Assembly (NCBI GenBank): GCA_020630975.1 | Contig: JAHDID010000032.1 | Location: 30,132-66,457 of the forward strand | Source: Verrucomicrobiota bacterium | GTDB taxonomy: Bacteria > Verrucomicrobiota > Verrucomicrobiia > Verrucomicrobiales > DEV007 | DNA length: 36,326 nt | Direction of reading: 5' to 3' | Shown: positions 25,322 to 34,258 of the stretch, piece after piece | How positions within the stretch are numbered: position 1 is the first letter of the stretch | Layout of the letters: each line of letters starts with the position of its first letter | The notes under the pieces: generated by a model | The model's input: only the letters and a program-made list of their open reading frames with translations | Databases searched by the model: none | What the model was told of the DNA's origin: nothing | Made by a program: the position numbers and the translations under genes

Positions 25322-25626
25322 TAACTTAATTGTTTTATCTCCACAGGGCTCTTCTATAGATGCTTGGATAGGTACTCGTTACTAACTCGGAGTGGATTTT
25401 TGGGATTTTACTCGAGAGGGGGTGGGATTTTTATTGTAGTTATGATTATTGAGTCTTGTGCTTTATCGTAGATTTGGTTTAGCTTTCTAGTTAGTTTCGA
25501 CAGGGCTCTTTAATGAGGCTTCAGTCTTTGTATTTCTAGCGAATTTTAGGTTTTCGGTCAAGGATTCGGCCTTTCAAAAGTTTGTGTTTTTTTGCTTGCC
25601 TCTACTTTTGATATTTTTCTAGGTTT
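25322..25626. promoter_or_regulatory. Divergent intergenic region of the TIR island
   Basis: 305 bp between the leftward TIR cluster and the rightward hydrolase gene, so it should hold promoters for both directions. I could not settle on convincing -35/-10 boxes. No repeat or small gene was seen apart from the G-rich stretch near 25414-25427. Confidence 0.4.
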
Positions 25627-28260
25627 ATGGCGGAACGAACCGTTATGAACCGATATCAATACGTTGTTGGGCGTTTTTTGCCCAAAACCAAGAAGTTTAA
25701 GACTGTCGATGGCGAAATTGACTTGTTTTCTAGTCTGGCTGAGGAAGAAAAAGAAGTTTTCGAGGCTGAGGTGCCTGACTGGGAGTCTTTCGCTCTGTTG
25801 AAGGGGGTGTTGGTAGGGGGGCAACTGTTTGATACTCAACTGATTGAGAAGTTGCCAACCCTTGCCTCTAACTTGCTCCTCGATTATCTCGACAAGGGGT
25901 TGATTTCCCGTGCTGAGTTGGAAAGTCGCGTTTTGTTTTTATTGGAGGGAATTTTAGGGCCAATTGAGCAGGCGCCTGGACCGGATGAAGTGGTGCCATC
26001 TGGGCCGAAGCCGAAGGTGGCTTTGGTTGTCTCGGGGGAGTGGGATTATGAGCTGGAGCTTGCTGATCTTATTTCAAAACAGGTGAAGTTGGTCGAGTTG
26101 AAAATCTTTTCCGAGCCCGACATGATGACTCCGGATTTGCCGAAACGCATCAATACATTTGATCCGAGTATCGCCATAGTTTTGCGGTACGATCTAGAAG
26201 AATCGGAGAAGTCGGGCTCAAAGGTCATGCACCACTATCGTTCGAGGGTGGGGGGGGGCGTTGCTGCGGCTTTGCAGGAAAAGTTCGCTAAGATCTTGGA
26301 TGTGCCGGTACTACCTGTCGAAAAAATCGAGGCAGATTCTCCTCTGTACACCCTTGTGAACTATACCAAGGCTCCCATTGTCCTTGCTCAACCATTCAAT
26401 AGTAATAACGCCTCTGATGTTCAGGTAGGGGGGGGGAGTCGCTTTTCGTTGGCGGAGGGTCTGGCTGAGTTCATCGATTTGGAGGCGACGGGGAGGGAGA
26501 CGGTAGAGCCTAGTAACGATGAGATGGCTGCTGTATTTGAAGAACCGAAAGAGGGAGAATCAATCAGTCTAGTCTGGCAGAATCTGACAAAGGAGCGTTT
26601 TCTGGAACAGAATATTGGCGCTATTCAACGCATTATTGACGAGTCAAATGAATGGCAGCAAGGCAGGCAAAGTTCGCCTGTCTGTGCCGTCACCATGGAG
26701 GATTTCTGGGCTGTTACTTACTCTGAAATGGGTTTAACCAGTAAGGGGAAAGTGAATCCTTTCAACAAGCATAGCTTGGGTGAATATGGATTGTTGCCAT
26801 TGCCTAAGAATCTTCGTGATTGGGCTGGAAGTGACGCGCCGCATTGGACGGCTGTGATACCTCTTGTCGAAAATATTTCATGGTTTACGCGGTACTTGGC
26901 GATACTGAAAAACCAGAAGTTGGCGTCGGGCGCTGGCTTCGACTTGTATCCTGACTGTTTTCGTTATGATGGAATTAGTGGTAGCCCTGTCAGGGAGGCA
27001 AGGCTGTTGGCAGCGGTGGTTCACGGATATTTCTATTCGGGTGCCTACAATCATCCGCGACACGTGCCCATCGAGCGTATTTTGAAAGGGATTACTTCGG
27101 ATCTGACTATTCCGGAAATTATGAATAGCACAACTTACAAGCATGTGGGGACAGGTATTCTGGAGTCACGAGAGAAGAATATCGTTCTCGCACTGGGGCT
27201 GCTCGGTAGTGATGGAATCAATGGTGGTATAGTTAGCGCAGGTCAATCTAATGACGGTGGGCTGGATAGTGGTTCTGAAGAAGCTGGGGAGGAGCAGATT
27301 GATGATCAGCCGACGGAACTTACGGTGGATACTCCTAAAGTGATCGCCAACCCATTGACGGTTTCCAATCACTTCGTCGGCGGTGTTAAGCGTGATATGC
27401 TTAAGTATGGCGGAACTATTGTGCCTCGCTATTTAGTGATTCACAATACAGAAGGTGGCAAGTTGAATGGTTCGATCAGTCATCTTCGAAAAATGGGGTA
27501 TGCTTACCATCTGATGATCGAAAGAACGGGTGAAATCGTCCAGTGTGCGCCACTCAATAAACGAACGTCTCATGCTGGAGCCAGCAATTGGAAGGATACT
27601 AGTAGTCTGAATAATCATAGTATCGGTATTTCTCTCGCCAACTGGGGGCCTTTAGAGAAAGTAGGAAATATTTGGGTGAAGAAGTGGGTGTGGGAGAAAG
27701 ATAGGTCCCGTTTCGATTTTACTGATGAAGATGTTTTGATTGAAGATCATAAAAACGGCATTAACACAGGATTTGCTTGGGAGTATTATACAGAGCAGCA
27801 GCTTGAATCCCTGCATCGCCTTTGCGACGTCTTATGTAAAAGTTATGCGATTGAAAATATTCTTGGTCATGATGATATTGCGATAAAGCGAAAATCTGAT
27901 CCTGGACCAGCCCTTAAACTGCCCCAATTTAGGGGATATATTCGATCCAATCGGTTGCTGATGGATCGACGGCGCCATTATCATAAAGTGATAAGAGTGC
28001 GAGCGAATGATACTCTGAATGTAAGGAAAGCGCCTTCGTTCACGGGAGCGGTTGTCGATGAATTGCGCCCCGATGAGCGAGTTTTTGTCCTTTCGAGGTG
28101 CTATCAAGGGGGGAGCGCACTGATTGACTGGTTGTCAGTCAGTCGTGATGGGGTGACTCATCTTGGGTATGTAAAAAGGAGGTACCTTCAGCAAGTATAT
28201 GACACTCCTGAGTTTCCTTCAGGTGATGATGGGAGTGTGAAGCCTGAGGATTTTTCTTAA
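25627..28260 (+). CDS. Multidomain cell-wall hydrolase: degenerate Amidase_3-like, possible lysozyme-like, Amidase_2, SH3; no signal peptide
   Basis: 877 residues. The clear part is an Amidase_2/PGRP-type N-acetylmuramoyl-L-alanine amidase (~590-765), with zinc ligands His606 (YLVIHNTEGG), His748 (ILGHDDIA) and Asp758 (KSDPGPAL). The His-x9-Asp spacing is as in AmpD/AmiD. An SH3-like domain follows (~780-860, RVRANDTLNVRKAPSFTG). Residues ~130-290 resemble Amidase_3 (VALVVSGEW at the start, TLVNYTKAPIVLAQPFNSNN at the end) but Gln stands where Glu is expected, so it may be inactive. Around Glu367 (YSEMGL, then EYGLLPLPKNL) there is a weak lysozyme-like look. No export signal is visible. Two runs of nine G (26250-26258, 26428-26436) encode Gly-Gly. 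The start at 25627 is not certain; ATG 25645 is possible. Confidence 0.8.
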   Translation: MAERTVMNRYQYVVGRFLPKTKKFKTVDGEIDLFSSLAEEEKEVFEAEVPDWESFALLKGVLVGGQLFDTQLIEKLPTLASNLLLDYLDKGLISRAELESRVLFLLEGILGPIEQAPGPDEVVPSGPKPKVALVVSGEWDYELELADLISKQVKLVELKIFSEPDMMTPDLPKRINTFDPSIAIVLRYDLEESEKSGSKVMHHYRSRVGGGVAAALQEKFAKILDVPVLPVEKIEADSPLYTLVNYTKAPIVLAQPFNSNNASDVQVGGGSRFSLAEGLAEFIDLEATGRETVEPSNDEMAAVFEEPKEGESISLVWQNLTKERFLEQNIGAIQRIIDESNEWQQGRQSSPVCAVTMEDFWAVTYSEMGLTSKGKVNPFNKHSLGEYGLLPLPKNLRDWAGSDAPHWTAVIPLVENISWFTRYLAILKNQKLASGAGFDLYPDCFRYDGISGSPVREARLLAAVVHGYFYSGAYNHPRHVPIERILKGITSDLTIPEIMNSTTYKHVGTGILESREKNIVLALGLLGSDGINGGIVSAGQSNDGGLDSGSEEAGEEQIDDQPTELTVDTPKVIANPLTVSNHFVGGVKRDMLKYGGTIVPRYLVIHNTEGGKLNGSISHLRKMGYAYHLMIERTGEIVQCAPLNKRTSHAGASNWKDTSSLNNHSIGISLANWGPLEKVGNIWVKKWVWEKDRSRFDFTDEDVLIEDHKNGINTGFAWEYYTEQQLESLHRLCDVLCKSYAIENILGHDDIAIKRKSDPGPALKLPQFRGYIRSNRLLMDRRRHYHKVIRVRANDTLNVRKAPSFTGAVVDELRPDERVFVLSRCYQGGSALIDWLSVSRDGVTHLGYVKRRYLQQVYDTPEFPSGDDGSVKPEDFS
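26250..26258 (+). repeat. G9 homopolymer inside hydrolase gene
   Basis: Nine consecutive G within the RVGGGVAAAL codons. A one-base change would end the protein before the amidase domain. It is paired with the identical-length tract at 26428-26436. Confidence 0.9.
26428..26436 (+). repeat. Second G9 homopolymer inside hydrolase gene
   Basis: Nine G within QVGGGSRFSL, 178 bp downstream of the first tract. Opposite changes in the two tracts would restore frame. Confidence 0.9.
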
Positions 28261-28283
28261 TTGTGTGGAAGCTTTTTCGCTGG

Positions 28284-28322
28284 TCTGCCTGCTGCTATTC
28301 TTATAGAAATGCTGTAGGCAGG
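28284..28322 (+). terminator. Possible terminator hairpin after the hydrolase gene
   Basis: TCTGCCT (28284-28290) pairs with AGGCAGG (28316-28322), one G-U pair included. The intervening bases contain a smaller TTCT/AGAA hairpin. The following sequence (CGATTCTTATTCT) is moderately T-rich. Located 24 bp after the stop. Confidence 0.4.
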
Positions 28323-28373
28323 CGATTCTTATTCTGTGTCGTCCCTCTCTAAAGAAGTAAAAATTTTGAGGAG

Positions 28374-28396
28374 TTTAGGGCCGTTTAGCGCCTAAA
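28374..28396 (-). terminator. Possible terminator for the leftward lipoprotein gene
   Basis: On the minus strand TTTAGG and CCTAAA form a 6-bp stem with an 11-nt loop, followed by CTCCTCAAAATTTTTAC. It lies 23 bp beyond the lipoprotein stop codon at 28419. Confidence 0.4.
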
Positions 28397-28418
28397 GGAG
28401 CTGGGTTGTGATCGCTAG

Positions 28419-28880
28419 TTAACCACGTGCTCCGGTTAATACCCAGTTGCCATTCAGTTCGGTTAGGTGAACACGGATTCGTAGAGGTGGAGAGTCTTTG
28501 ACTATAACTTTGCCCTCTATTGTCACCCAATTAGGATTTGGGGAATCTACAGATCGTAGCCATTCAACTTTTCCAATTCGGTCTAAATTGGATTCGTTCA
28601 CAGTGACTCCTTCTCGCGACGACAAAGTATTAGTTTCCCAAGTTAGGCCAAATAGCTCTGCGATGTAGTGTGCTCGTGGCATCTCATCTTGAATCTGGTC
28701 AGAGAGGTGGTCCTGATCGGAAAGGTCCAAGATTGACAGCCATCTATGATTCTGGATAAGAGTTTCTAAGTCTGCTAATAAATCTTGGGCCTCACGGGGG
28801 AGGGATTGGAGTGTAGCCTCTCCCTTTACGCAAGAAGATAGTAAACTGAGTGAAATTATAAAAAAGACGATCGTTCTCAT
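28419..28880 (-). CDS. Small lipoprotein of unknown function
   Basis: 153 residues from ATG 28880. An upstream in-frame start at 28994 would bury the signal and is unlikely. The N-terminus MRTIVFFIISLSLLSSC is a lipoprotein signal with lipobox LSSC (Cys17), so the mature protein is lipid-anchored outside the cytoplasmic membrane. The mature part (EAQDLLADLETLIQNHRWLS, then beta-rich KVIVKDSPPLRIRVHLTEL) has the alternating look of an NTF2-like fold, but I do not recognise the family. It is convergent with the cell-wall hydrolase and divergent from the phospholipase. A protective (immunity) role against the hydrolase is conceivable from its location but not demonstrated. Confidence 0.75.
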   Translation of the reverse strand: MRTIVFFIISLSLLSSCVKGEATLQSLPREAQDLLADLETLIQNHRWLSILDLSDQDHLSDQIQDEMPRAHYIAELFGLTWETNTLSSREGVTVNESNLDRIGKVEWLRSVDSPNPNWVTIEGKVIVKDSPPLRIRVHLTELNGNWVLTGARG

Positions 28881-29053
28881 TGTTATTAAATTAAGTGGTT
28901 TTAAGTTTACCTCATTTAAATTTCGACTACGATCAAAAACTGTCAAGACTGGCTGGTAGATAGGTAAACCGCTCAACAATTTAGGCAAAACCACATGGTT
29001 AGGGTTGACTCATTATTTGAAATTCGTTCAAATAAAGTGTCTTCACCGCATTA

Positions 29054-31789
29054 ATGAGCGATTCACAGAACGATCCAAACCGCGAGCCCGCCCATATTCT
29101 CTGGGTGGAGCTGACAACCCGCATCTCCCGTCAATCTCTGCATGCTCGATCGGGCCAAGAGGAGGCTGCATCGAATAGTATCCATAAAGTTTTTACCACG
29201 GCTAGAGATCTCATGGTGGAACACCATAAGGCTAAAGAATTTTGCAGGATATCCGAGGAGATGTTGAACCAGGCGATGCGACCCTACACATCTCGCTGGC
29301 ATGGATGGATGGATGGTGAGCATCGTTTCGTCAGTGCCTTGGTTCGGAAAAAATTTCGACAGGAACTAAAAGGCTTTTCTGAGGCAATTGACCCCTATGT
29401 TCATCAACTCGCAAAACTAAGCGGTAATCGAGTAGTGAACCGGGAGACTTCCAACAACCTTGCGATAGACAGATTTTTCGCTAATTTACCTGTCACTGAG
29501 CCCTTGGTGGATGGTTCGCCGAACTACCGCGAGATGATTGAAAAAGAGCGGGGGGATATTCGGGCTAGGCGTCGTGACCAGAACAGGGGTGAAAGATTGT
29601 CGAATCTAACGGGTATCGCACTGTCCGGTGGTGGGATCCGGTCGGCTACATTTTGTCAAGGTATCGTGACAGAATTGGCAAAAAGGGGGATATTGGATCG
29701 AACTGACTACCTCTCAACCGTCTCAGGGGGTGGGTATTTCGGGGCTTTCATTACTTCAGCACTGACTTCCATAAAAAAACGAAGTGGGAGTCAATGGAAC
29801 TCTAGGGAAGCAACTAAGGAGATTTTTGGTGAAGTTGAATCTTCATCTGATACGCTTGCGCTACGCCACCTTCGTAATAATAGTCAATACCTAATAAGTA
29901 AGGGCTTTTGGGGATTTCTTTTGATAAAAGGAATGATGTTATTCGGTATTATTCTTAATTTACTAACATTCGTTTGTATTGGGGTTTCTTTAGCGATTGT
30001 TGCCTGGGTTAGTCACCTAGGGATCAGTTGCATATTAGAGCTTGCTGAGTCGTCAAAAGAACAGGTGAGAATCGGTGGTTTAGTTCCATGGATGGCAGGT
30101 GCTTTAGGTATTTGGTGCGTCGTATTATTGCCGATCACACAAAGTTATTGTCGGGGTTCAGCACCGGCTACAGAGTGTGGTGATGGTATCAGTTCATCCT
30201 CAGCCACGCAGCGTTCTAAGGGGGGGGTAAGGAAGCGCCGACTTCTATCCCTTGTTGAAGGAGGGGCGATTATTCTGGGTGTAATTGGAATACTTTTAAC
30301 GCTTATCTATTATTTACCGAATCTGGTGGAGGGCTATGATAACTGCTTGGATTCATTGGGGCGATGGACTTGGGAGCAGGCTAGGTGGTTTGTTGGAGCG
30401 GGGGCGTGCCTAATTGCAGTTGCCTCAGCAATTGGGGCTGTTTTTTCTGGTGGAAGGAAAAGAATTTTTAAAGCATTTTATTCCCTTTTCGGATTGATTG
30501 GAATTCTTGCCTCAATCTGGGTATTCTTCACTACCTGTAGCCTTTTATATAATGGCGAAGTTAGTGTATTGTCGGTTTTTCTCGCTGTGGTCGGTTTTTG
30601 TCTGTGGGGTTACTTTTGTGTGAATATCAACTACACATCTCCGCATCGATTTTACCGAAACCGGCTTTGTGATTGTTTCCTTGTTCAGGCCGATATTAAA
30701 GAAAGAAAGCATTGGAGTATTTTTAGGAAGATGATGCCTAACTTTAGGAATGGAAAGGGCGTTGCTAACTTTTATTCCACCTCACAATTGAGTTTTCAGG
30801 ATATTGATCCAATTGCTTCGCCGGTTCATCTTGTTAACTGTGCCGTAAATTTGCCATACGAAAGAAACCCAGATCTGAGGGGTCGGAAGTCTGACTTCTT
30901 TGTTTTTTCTAAGCGTTATTCAGGAAGTTTGGCTAGTGGAATTCTGGCTACCAGTATGTTCACTCAAAAGGATCCGCATTTAGATTTGGGGACTGCAGTC
31001 GCAATAAGCGGGGCTGCTGCGAGCAGCCAGATGGGGCATAAGACTCCCAAAAGATTACAGTCTTTTTTGACTGTACTTAATATTAGGCTTGGTTATTGGA
31101 TTCCTAATCCTGGTAACCTCGTTAAGCGAATTCATCCCCTAAGTTGGGTATCTAAGCTTAAGTATCTAAGATTTTTCAAGCCAGGGCCGTGGCATCTGAT
31201 CAAAGAGATGACTAACTGGTTTACGGATACTCGTGGTACATACCTCAATGTTTCCGATGGTGGTCATATTGAAAATCTAGGAATCTATGAGCTCTTGCGC
31301 CGTAGATGTCGATTTATAATAGCTGTTGAAGGTGGGCGAGACTCAGATTCAACTTTCGCTGAGATTCGGCGTCTGCAACGTTATGCTGAGGTGGATTTGG
31401 GATACGAAATTGAGATTGATTTGAGTGATATTTCTCCCGGCGAAACAGGCTATAGCAAACATCATTTTACTTTGGGGACTATAAAATACTCTGAAACAGA
31501 GACTGGTTTTTTACTGTTGTTTAGATTGACCATGACAGGAGATGAGAAAGATCATGTGGCAGATTATAAGAGGAGGTATGCCAATTTTCCTCATCAAAGT
31601 ACTGCCGATCAAGTTTTTGATGAAACTCAGTATGAGGCTTACCGTTCTTTGGGCGAGACTGCTGCAACCGGGCTTCTGGAACAGGTGCAAATGCAAAATT
31701 TGGAGGATATAGAGCCGTTTAGGTTATTTCAAGAGCTAGCCAAGATCGGGCTTCCTGATAACCATTGGTTGTTTGAGAGAGTGGGATGA
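29054..31789 (+). CDS. Patatin-like phospholipase with multi-pass membrane insert
   Basis: 911 residues. The N-terminal ~185 residues are helical and soluble. The patatin core begins with GIALSGGGIRSATF, holding the oxyanion motif GGGIR at ~192-196. The catalytic Ser224 is in TVSGGGYFG and the catalytic Asp735 in NVSDGGHIENLG. Between Ser and Asp, at about 285-525, is an insert of five to seven hydrophobic helices (e.g. LLIKGMMLFGIILNLLTFVC, AFYSLFGLIGILASIWVFF), so the enzyme is embedded in the membrane whose lipids it probably cleaves. Patatin effectors are used in CBASS immunity (CapV) to destroy membranes. Here it is 171 bp upstream of the TIR-SLOG gene. A G8 tract (30220-30227) lies within the insert. 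ATG 29054 is taken as the start. Confidence 0.88.
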   Translation: MSDSQNDPNREPAHILWVELTTRISRQSLHARSGQEEAASNSIHKVFTTARDLMVEHHKAKEFCRISEEMLNQAMRPYTSRWHGWMDGEHRFVSALVRKKFRQELKGFSEAIDPYVHQLAKLSGNRVVNRETSNNLAIDRFFANLPVTEPLVDGSPNYREMIEKERGDIRARRRDQNRGERLSNLTGIALSGGGIRSATFCQGIVTELAKRGILDRTDYLSTVSGGGYFGAFITSALTSIKKRSGSQWNSREATKEIFGEVESSSDTLALRHLRNNSQYLISKGFWGFLLIKGMMLFGIILNLLTFVCIGVSLAIVAWVSHLGISCILELAESSKEQVRIGGLVPWMAGALGIWCVVLLPITQSYCRGSAPATECGDGISSSSATQRSKGGVRKRRLLSLVEGGAIILGVIGILLTLIYYLPNLVEGYDNCLDSLGRWTWEQARWFVGAGACLIAVASAIGAVFSGGRKRIFKAFYSLFGLIGILASIWVFFTTCSLLYNGEVSVLSVFLAVVGFCLWGYFCVNINYTSPHRFYRNRLCDCFLVQADIKERKHWSIFRKMMPNFRNGKGVANFYSTSQLSFQDIDPIASPVHLVNCAVNLPYERNPDLRGRKSDFFVFSKRYSGSLASGILATSMFTQKDPHLDLGTAVAISGAAASSQMGHKTPKRLQSFLTVLNIRLGYWIPNPGNLVKRIHPLSWVSKLKYLRFFKPGPWHLIKEMTNWFTDTRGTYLNVSDGGHIENLGIYELLRRRCRFIIAVEGGRDSDSTFAEIRRLQRYAEVDLGYEIEIDLSDISPGETGYSKHHFTLGTIKYSETETGFLLLFRLTMTGDEKDHVADYKRRYANFPHQSTADQVFDETQYEAYRSLGETAATGLLEQVQMQNLEDIEPFRLFQELAKIGLPDNHWLFERVG
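30220..30227 (+). repeat. G8 homopolymer inside the phospholipase gene
   Basis: Eight G in the codons for KGGVRKRR, in a cytoplasmic-looking basic loop of the membrane insert. Slippage would truncate the protein before the catalytic Asp. Confidence 0.88.
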
Positions 31790-31960
31790 TTTTTGTTTTT
31801 TATTTGTCTAGTCTTATGGTTGTGTGAGTAGGTTTATTGTAATGAGTCTTGGAAGTAAGATTTTTAATTGAATTAGTTGTGTGCTATCGGGGTTCAAAGT
31901 GGATGCTAAGTTTGAAAGCATAATTAGTGTGGCTTAGGCTGCAGTTGATCTATAATTAGA

Positions 31961-34258
31961 ATGGCAGTGAAGAGAGCGACACGAAAGGGAGCTTCCCAGA
32001 AAAAAAGATTTACGACTCCGGTTAGGATTTACGTATACTGGCATCCTTCATTCAAAGATGGTGGGCGACTTGCTCGCCAAATCTACCATTGGTTTCGCTT
32101 ACCGTCAGGTGCAGGGATTCCTGTGTATCTTCGTTGCAAGCTAGAAGGTGAAAATATTAAAAAATGGAAACGTTACGAGAGGAGTTGTAAGCACGATTTA
32201 GTTCTCGTTTTGGTCGATGCGCATATGGTTGCGTCGTTGGATTGGCGGAGGTATTTTCAAGATTTGGTTTCTCGGAGTAAACAGGGGAGGCGCGGGGGGG
32301 CAAAGATCCATATTCGGCCCCTTGCTATGGATGATACTGCCTACCAGATGCCCGATGCATTCAGTAGCTTAAATTACATTAGACGGTCAGGGGGCTCTGA
32401 TCCTGATAATGAAGTGTTGATGACGCGTATTACCGAGTCATTGTGTTTGATCCTTAGGCAAGAGAATCTCGAGGAAGAGAATTCTAGGAGTTATAGCGTG
32501 AGGCCGATCAAGATATTTTTGAGCCATGCTAAGGCGGATGGAACTGATATTCCGCAACAGATTAAGCGTTTTATTCAGACTGAAACCCAGTGTGAAGTAT
32601 TTTTTGATGAGAATGATATCGCGTATGGTAGAGATTTCGGAGATGTGATCAAGCAGGCTCTTGGTGAGGACTCCGCAGGCTTGCTTGTTGTGCAAGGCGA
32701 TCATTACGCAGATCGGCCTTGGTGTAGGAAAGAGATCCGTGATTTTTTGAGCCCCACTAGGACCGGTTCGGATGACGATTTATCGTTTTTGATTATGCCT
32801 TCCGTTGTGGTGAGTGCGCTAAGTGGAGATAAGAGTGCTCGGACTATTCCGGAATTGGGTTACTCCCCACTCATACACTCTACTGAACGAAATCTTAGGC
32901 AAATTGTCGTAATGATGTTGCGGGAGATTTTGTTCGCAAATTTCTACCATATGCTGGCGCGGGAATCAGCTCAGTATCATAAGGGCAGGGAAGGGGTGAA
33001 TATTTATGTAAATCGACCTCCAGACCCGATTATGATCGAACGAATTTGTTCCGAATGGAAAGTGTCGTCCAAAGGGGCTTTCACTTTGCATCATCCGGGA
33101 CACGGGTTGACTGAGGTTGAGGCAGATGGAATGAGGTCTCTTTTTCCTGAAATTAGATTTCTGGCTTATGGTGCAAATGAATCAGGGTCCGACAATAAAA
33201 TCTATTCCGAATCGGAAAAGATGCAAAGCAAAGTGTTGGCTGTTTCGATTAGTGGCTCACAAGACTCAATTGATGTCGGATTGATTGACGAGCACGCTGT
33301 GGAATTGTTAAGGCGTGTTCTGCAGCCACTATTTCGCAAGGGTATCTCTCTTCTGTATGGTGGTCGTTTGCCTCAATTCCGCGAATCTCGTAGGCCATGG
33401 GATGATGAAGTGAACTTTAGTGAAGTTTTCTTTGAAATGCTGCTTTCAGAGCAGAGGGTAACTCTTAGTGGCGAGTCGGTGGATGAGAGGGATCTCGGGA
33501 GGCTTTTTAATCTCAGTGCATGGCCCTACAGTAAAAGATTTAAGGTGGAAGACGAGGCCATGATGATAAACACGTGTACTTTGCTTCTTCGGAGCCAGAA
33601 GGATGCTGGTTTAGAAGAGAGGGATTGGTTTGCCGAAGAAGAAGAGGAGCAGGCTGAAAAAGGGGATGAACCTAGTGATGAGCTACAGATCAAGGTCAAG
33701 AAATCTAGGAATACAGCGATTTGTTTGAGTGGGATGAGACAGAGTGCCTGTCAGTTAATCAAGGCCCCGACCCCTAGCGATGACAAATTTGAGTTTCTCC
33801 CTTTCGCTCATGTGATGATAGGGGGCAAAACAAAGGGCTATGACGGATCTGTTCCAGGTATCTGGGAGGAAGTGTACTGTGCACTAGAATATGAGAGGCC
33901 CTGTTTTCTTGTTGGAGCCTTTCAGGGGGCTGCAGGGCAGCTAGCGAACTGGTTTTTGTCTGGGCCATCAAAACGACCTAAAGAATTATCTGTCAAATAT
34001 CAAATTCGTCAGAATAAGAACCCGATTATAGCCGAACATGTTCAAGATGAACTGAATCAAAGAGGGGCATGGGTGAGTGCTGAGGATATTCTTGATGGCT
34101 TATGGGGGCAGATACAGAGAGCTAGGGAGAAAGATGTGGGATTAGCAAGAGTGTTTAAGAATGGACTCTCTGACGAAGATAATACAGAGCTTTTAAAGGC
34201 GACGAGTTTTTACTCGATTTCACGGCTGATTGAAAAGGGATTGGAATCGCTAGACTAG
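31961..34258 (+). CDS. TIR-TIR-SLOG fusion protein
   Basis: 765 residues. Residues ~20-170 (VRIYVYWHPSFKDGGRLARQ) look like a divergent TIR-type fold without a clear catalytic glutamate. A typical TIR follows (~187-320), starting IKIFLSHAKADGTDIPQQIK, with Glu258 in RPWCRKEIRDFL as the likely NADase residue. Residues ~335-415 were not recognised. The C-terminal ~420-720 is a SLOG-family nucleotide-binding fold: VLAVSISGS, LFRKGISLLYGGRLPQF, then HVMIGGKTKGYDGSVPGIWE and PCFLVGAFQGAAGQLANWF. In Thoeris a SLOG domain senses the cyclic ADP-ribose isomer made by a TIR protein. Here both are in one chain. A G7 tract lies at 32294-32300. It is on the same strand as the phospholipase and probably in one unit with it. 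Confidence 0.87.
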   Translation: MAVKRATRKGASQKKRFTTPVRIYVYWHPSFKDGGRLARQIYHWFRLPSGAGIPVYLRCKLEGENIKKWKRYERSCKHDLVLVLVDAHMVASLDWRRYFQDLVSRSKQGRRGGAKIHIRPLAMDDTAYQMPDAFSSLNYIRRSGGSDPDNEVLMTRITESLCLILRQENLEEENSRSYSVRPIKIFLSHAKADGTDIPQQIKRFIQTETQCEVFFDENDIAYGRDFGDVIKQALGEDSAGLLVVQGDHYADRPWCRKEIRDFLSPTRTGSDDDLSFLIMPSVVVSALSGDKSARTIPELGYSPLIHSTERNLRQIVVMMLREILFANFYHMLARESAQYHKGREGVNIYVNRPPDPIMIERICSEWKVSSKGAFTLHHPGHGLTEVEADGMRSLFPEIRFLAYGANESGSDNKIYSESEKMQSKVLAVSISGSQDSIDVGLIDEHAVELLRRVLQPLFRKGISLLYGGRLPQFRESRRPWDDEVNFSEVFFEMLLSEQRVTLSGESVDERDLGRLFNLSAWPYSKRFKVEDEAMMINTCTLLLRSQKDAGLEERDWFAEEEEEQAEKGDEPSDELQIKVKKSRNTAICLSGMRQSACQLIKAPTPSDDKFEFLPFAHVMIGGKTKGYDGSVPGIWEEVYCALEYERPCFLVGAFQGAAGQLANWFLSGPSKRPKELSVKYQIRQNKNPIIAEHVQDELNQRGAWVSAEDILDGLWGQIQRAREKDVGLARVFKNGLSDEDNTELLKATSFYSISRLIEKGLESLD

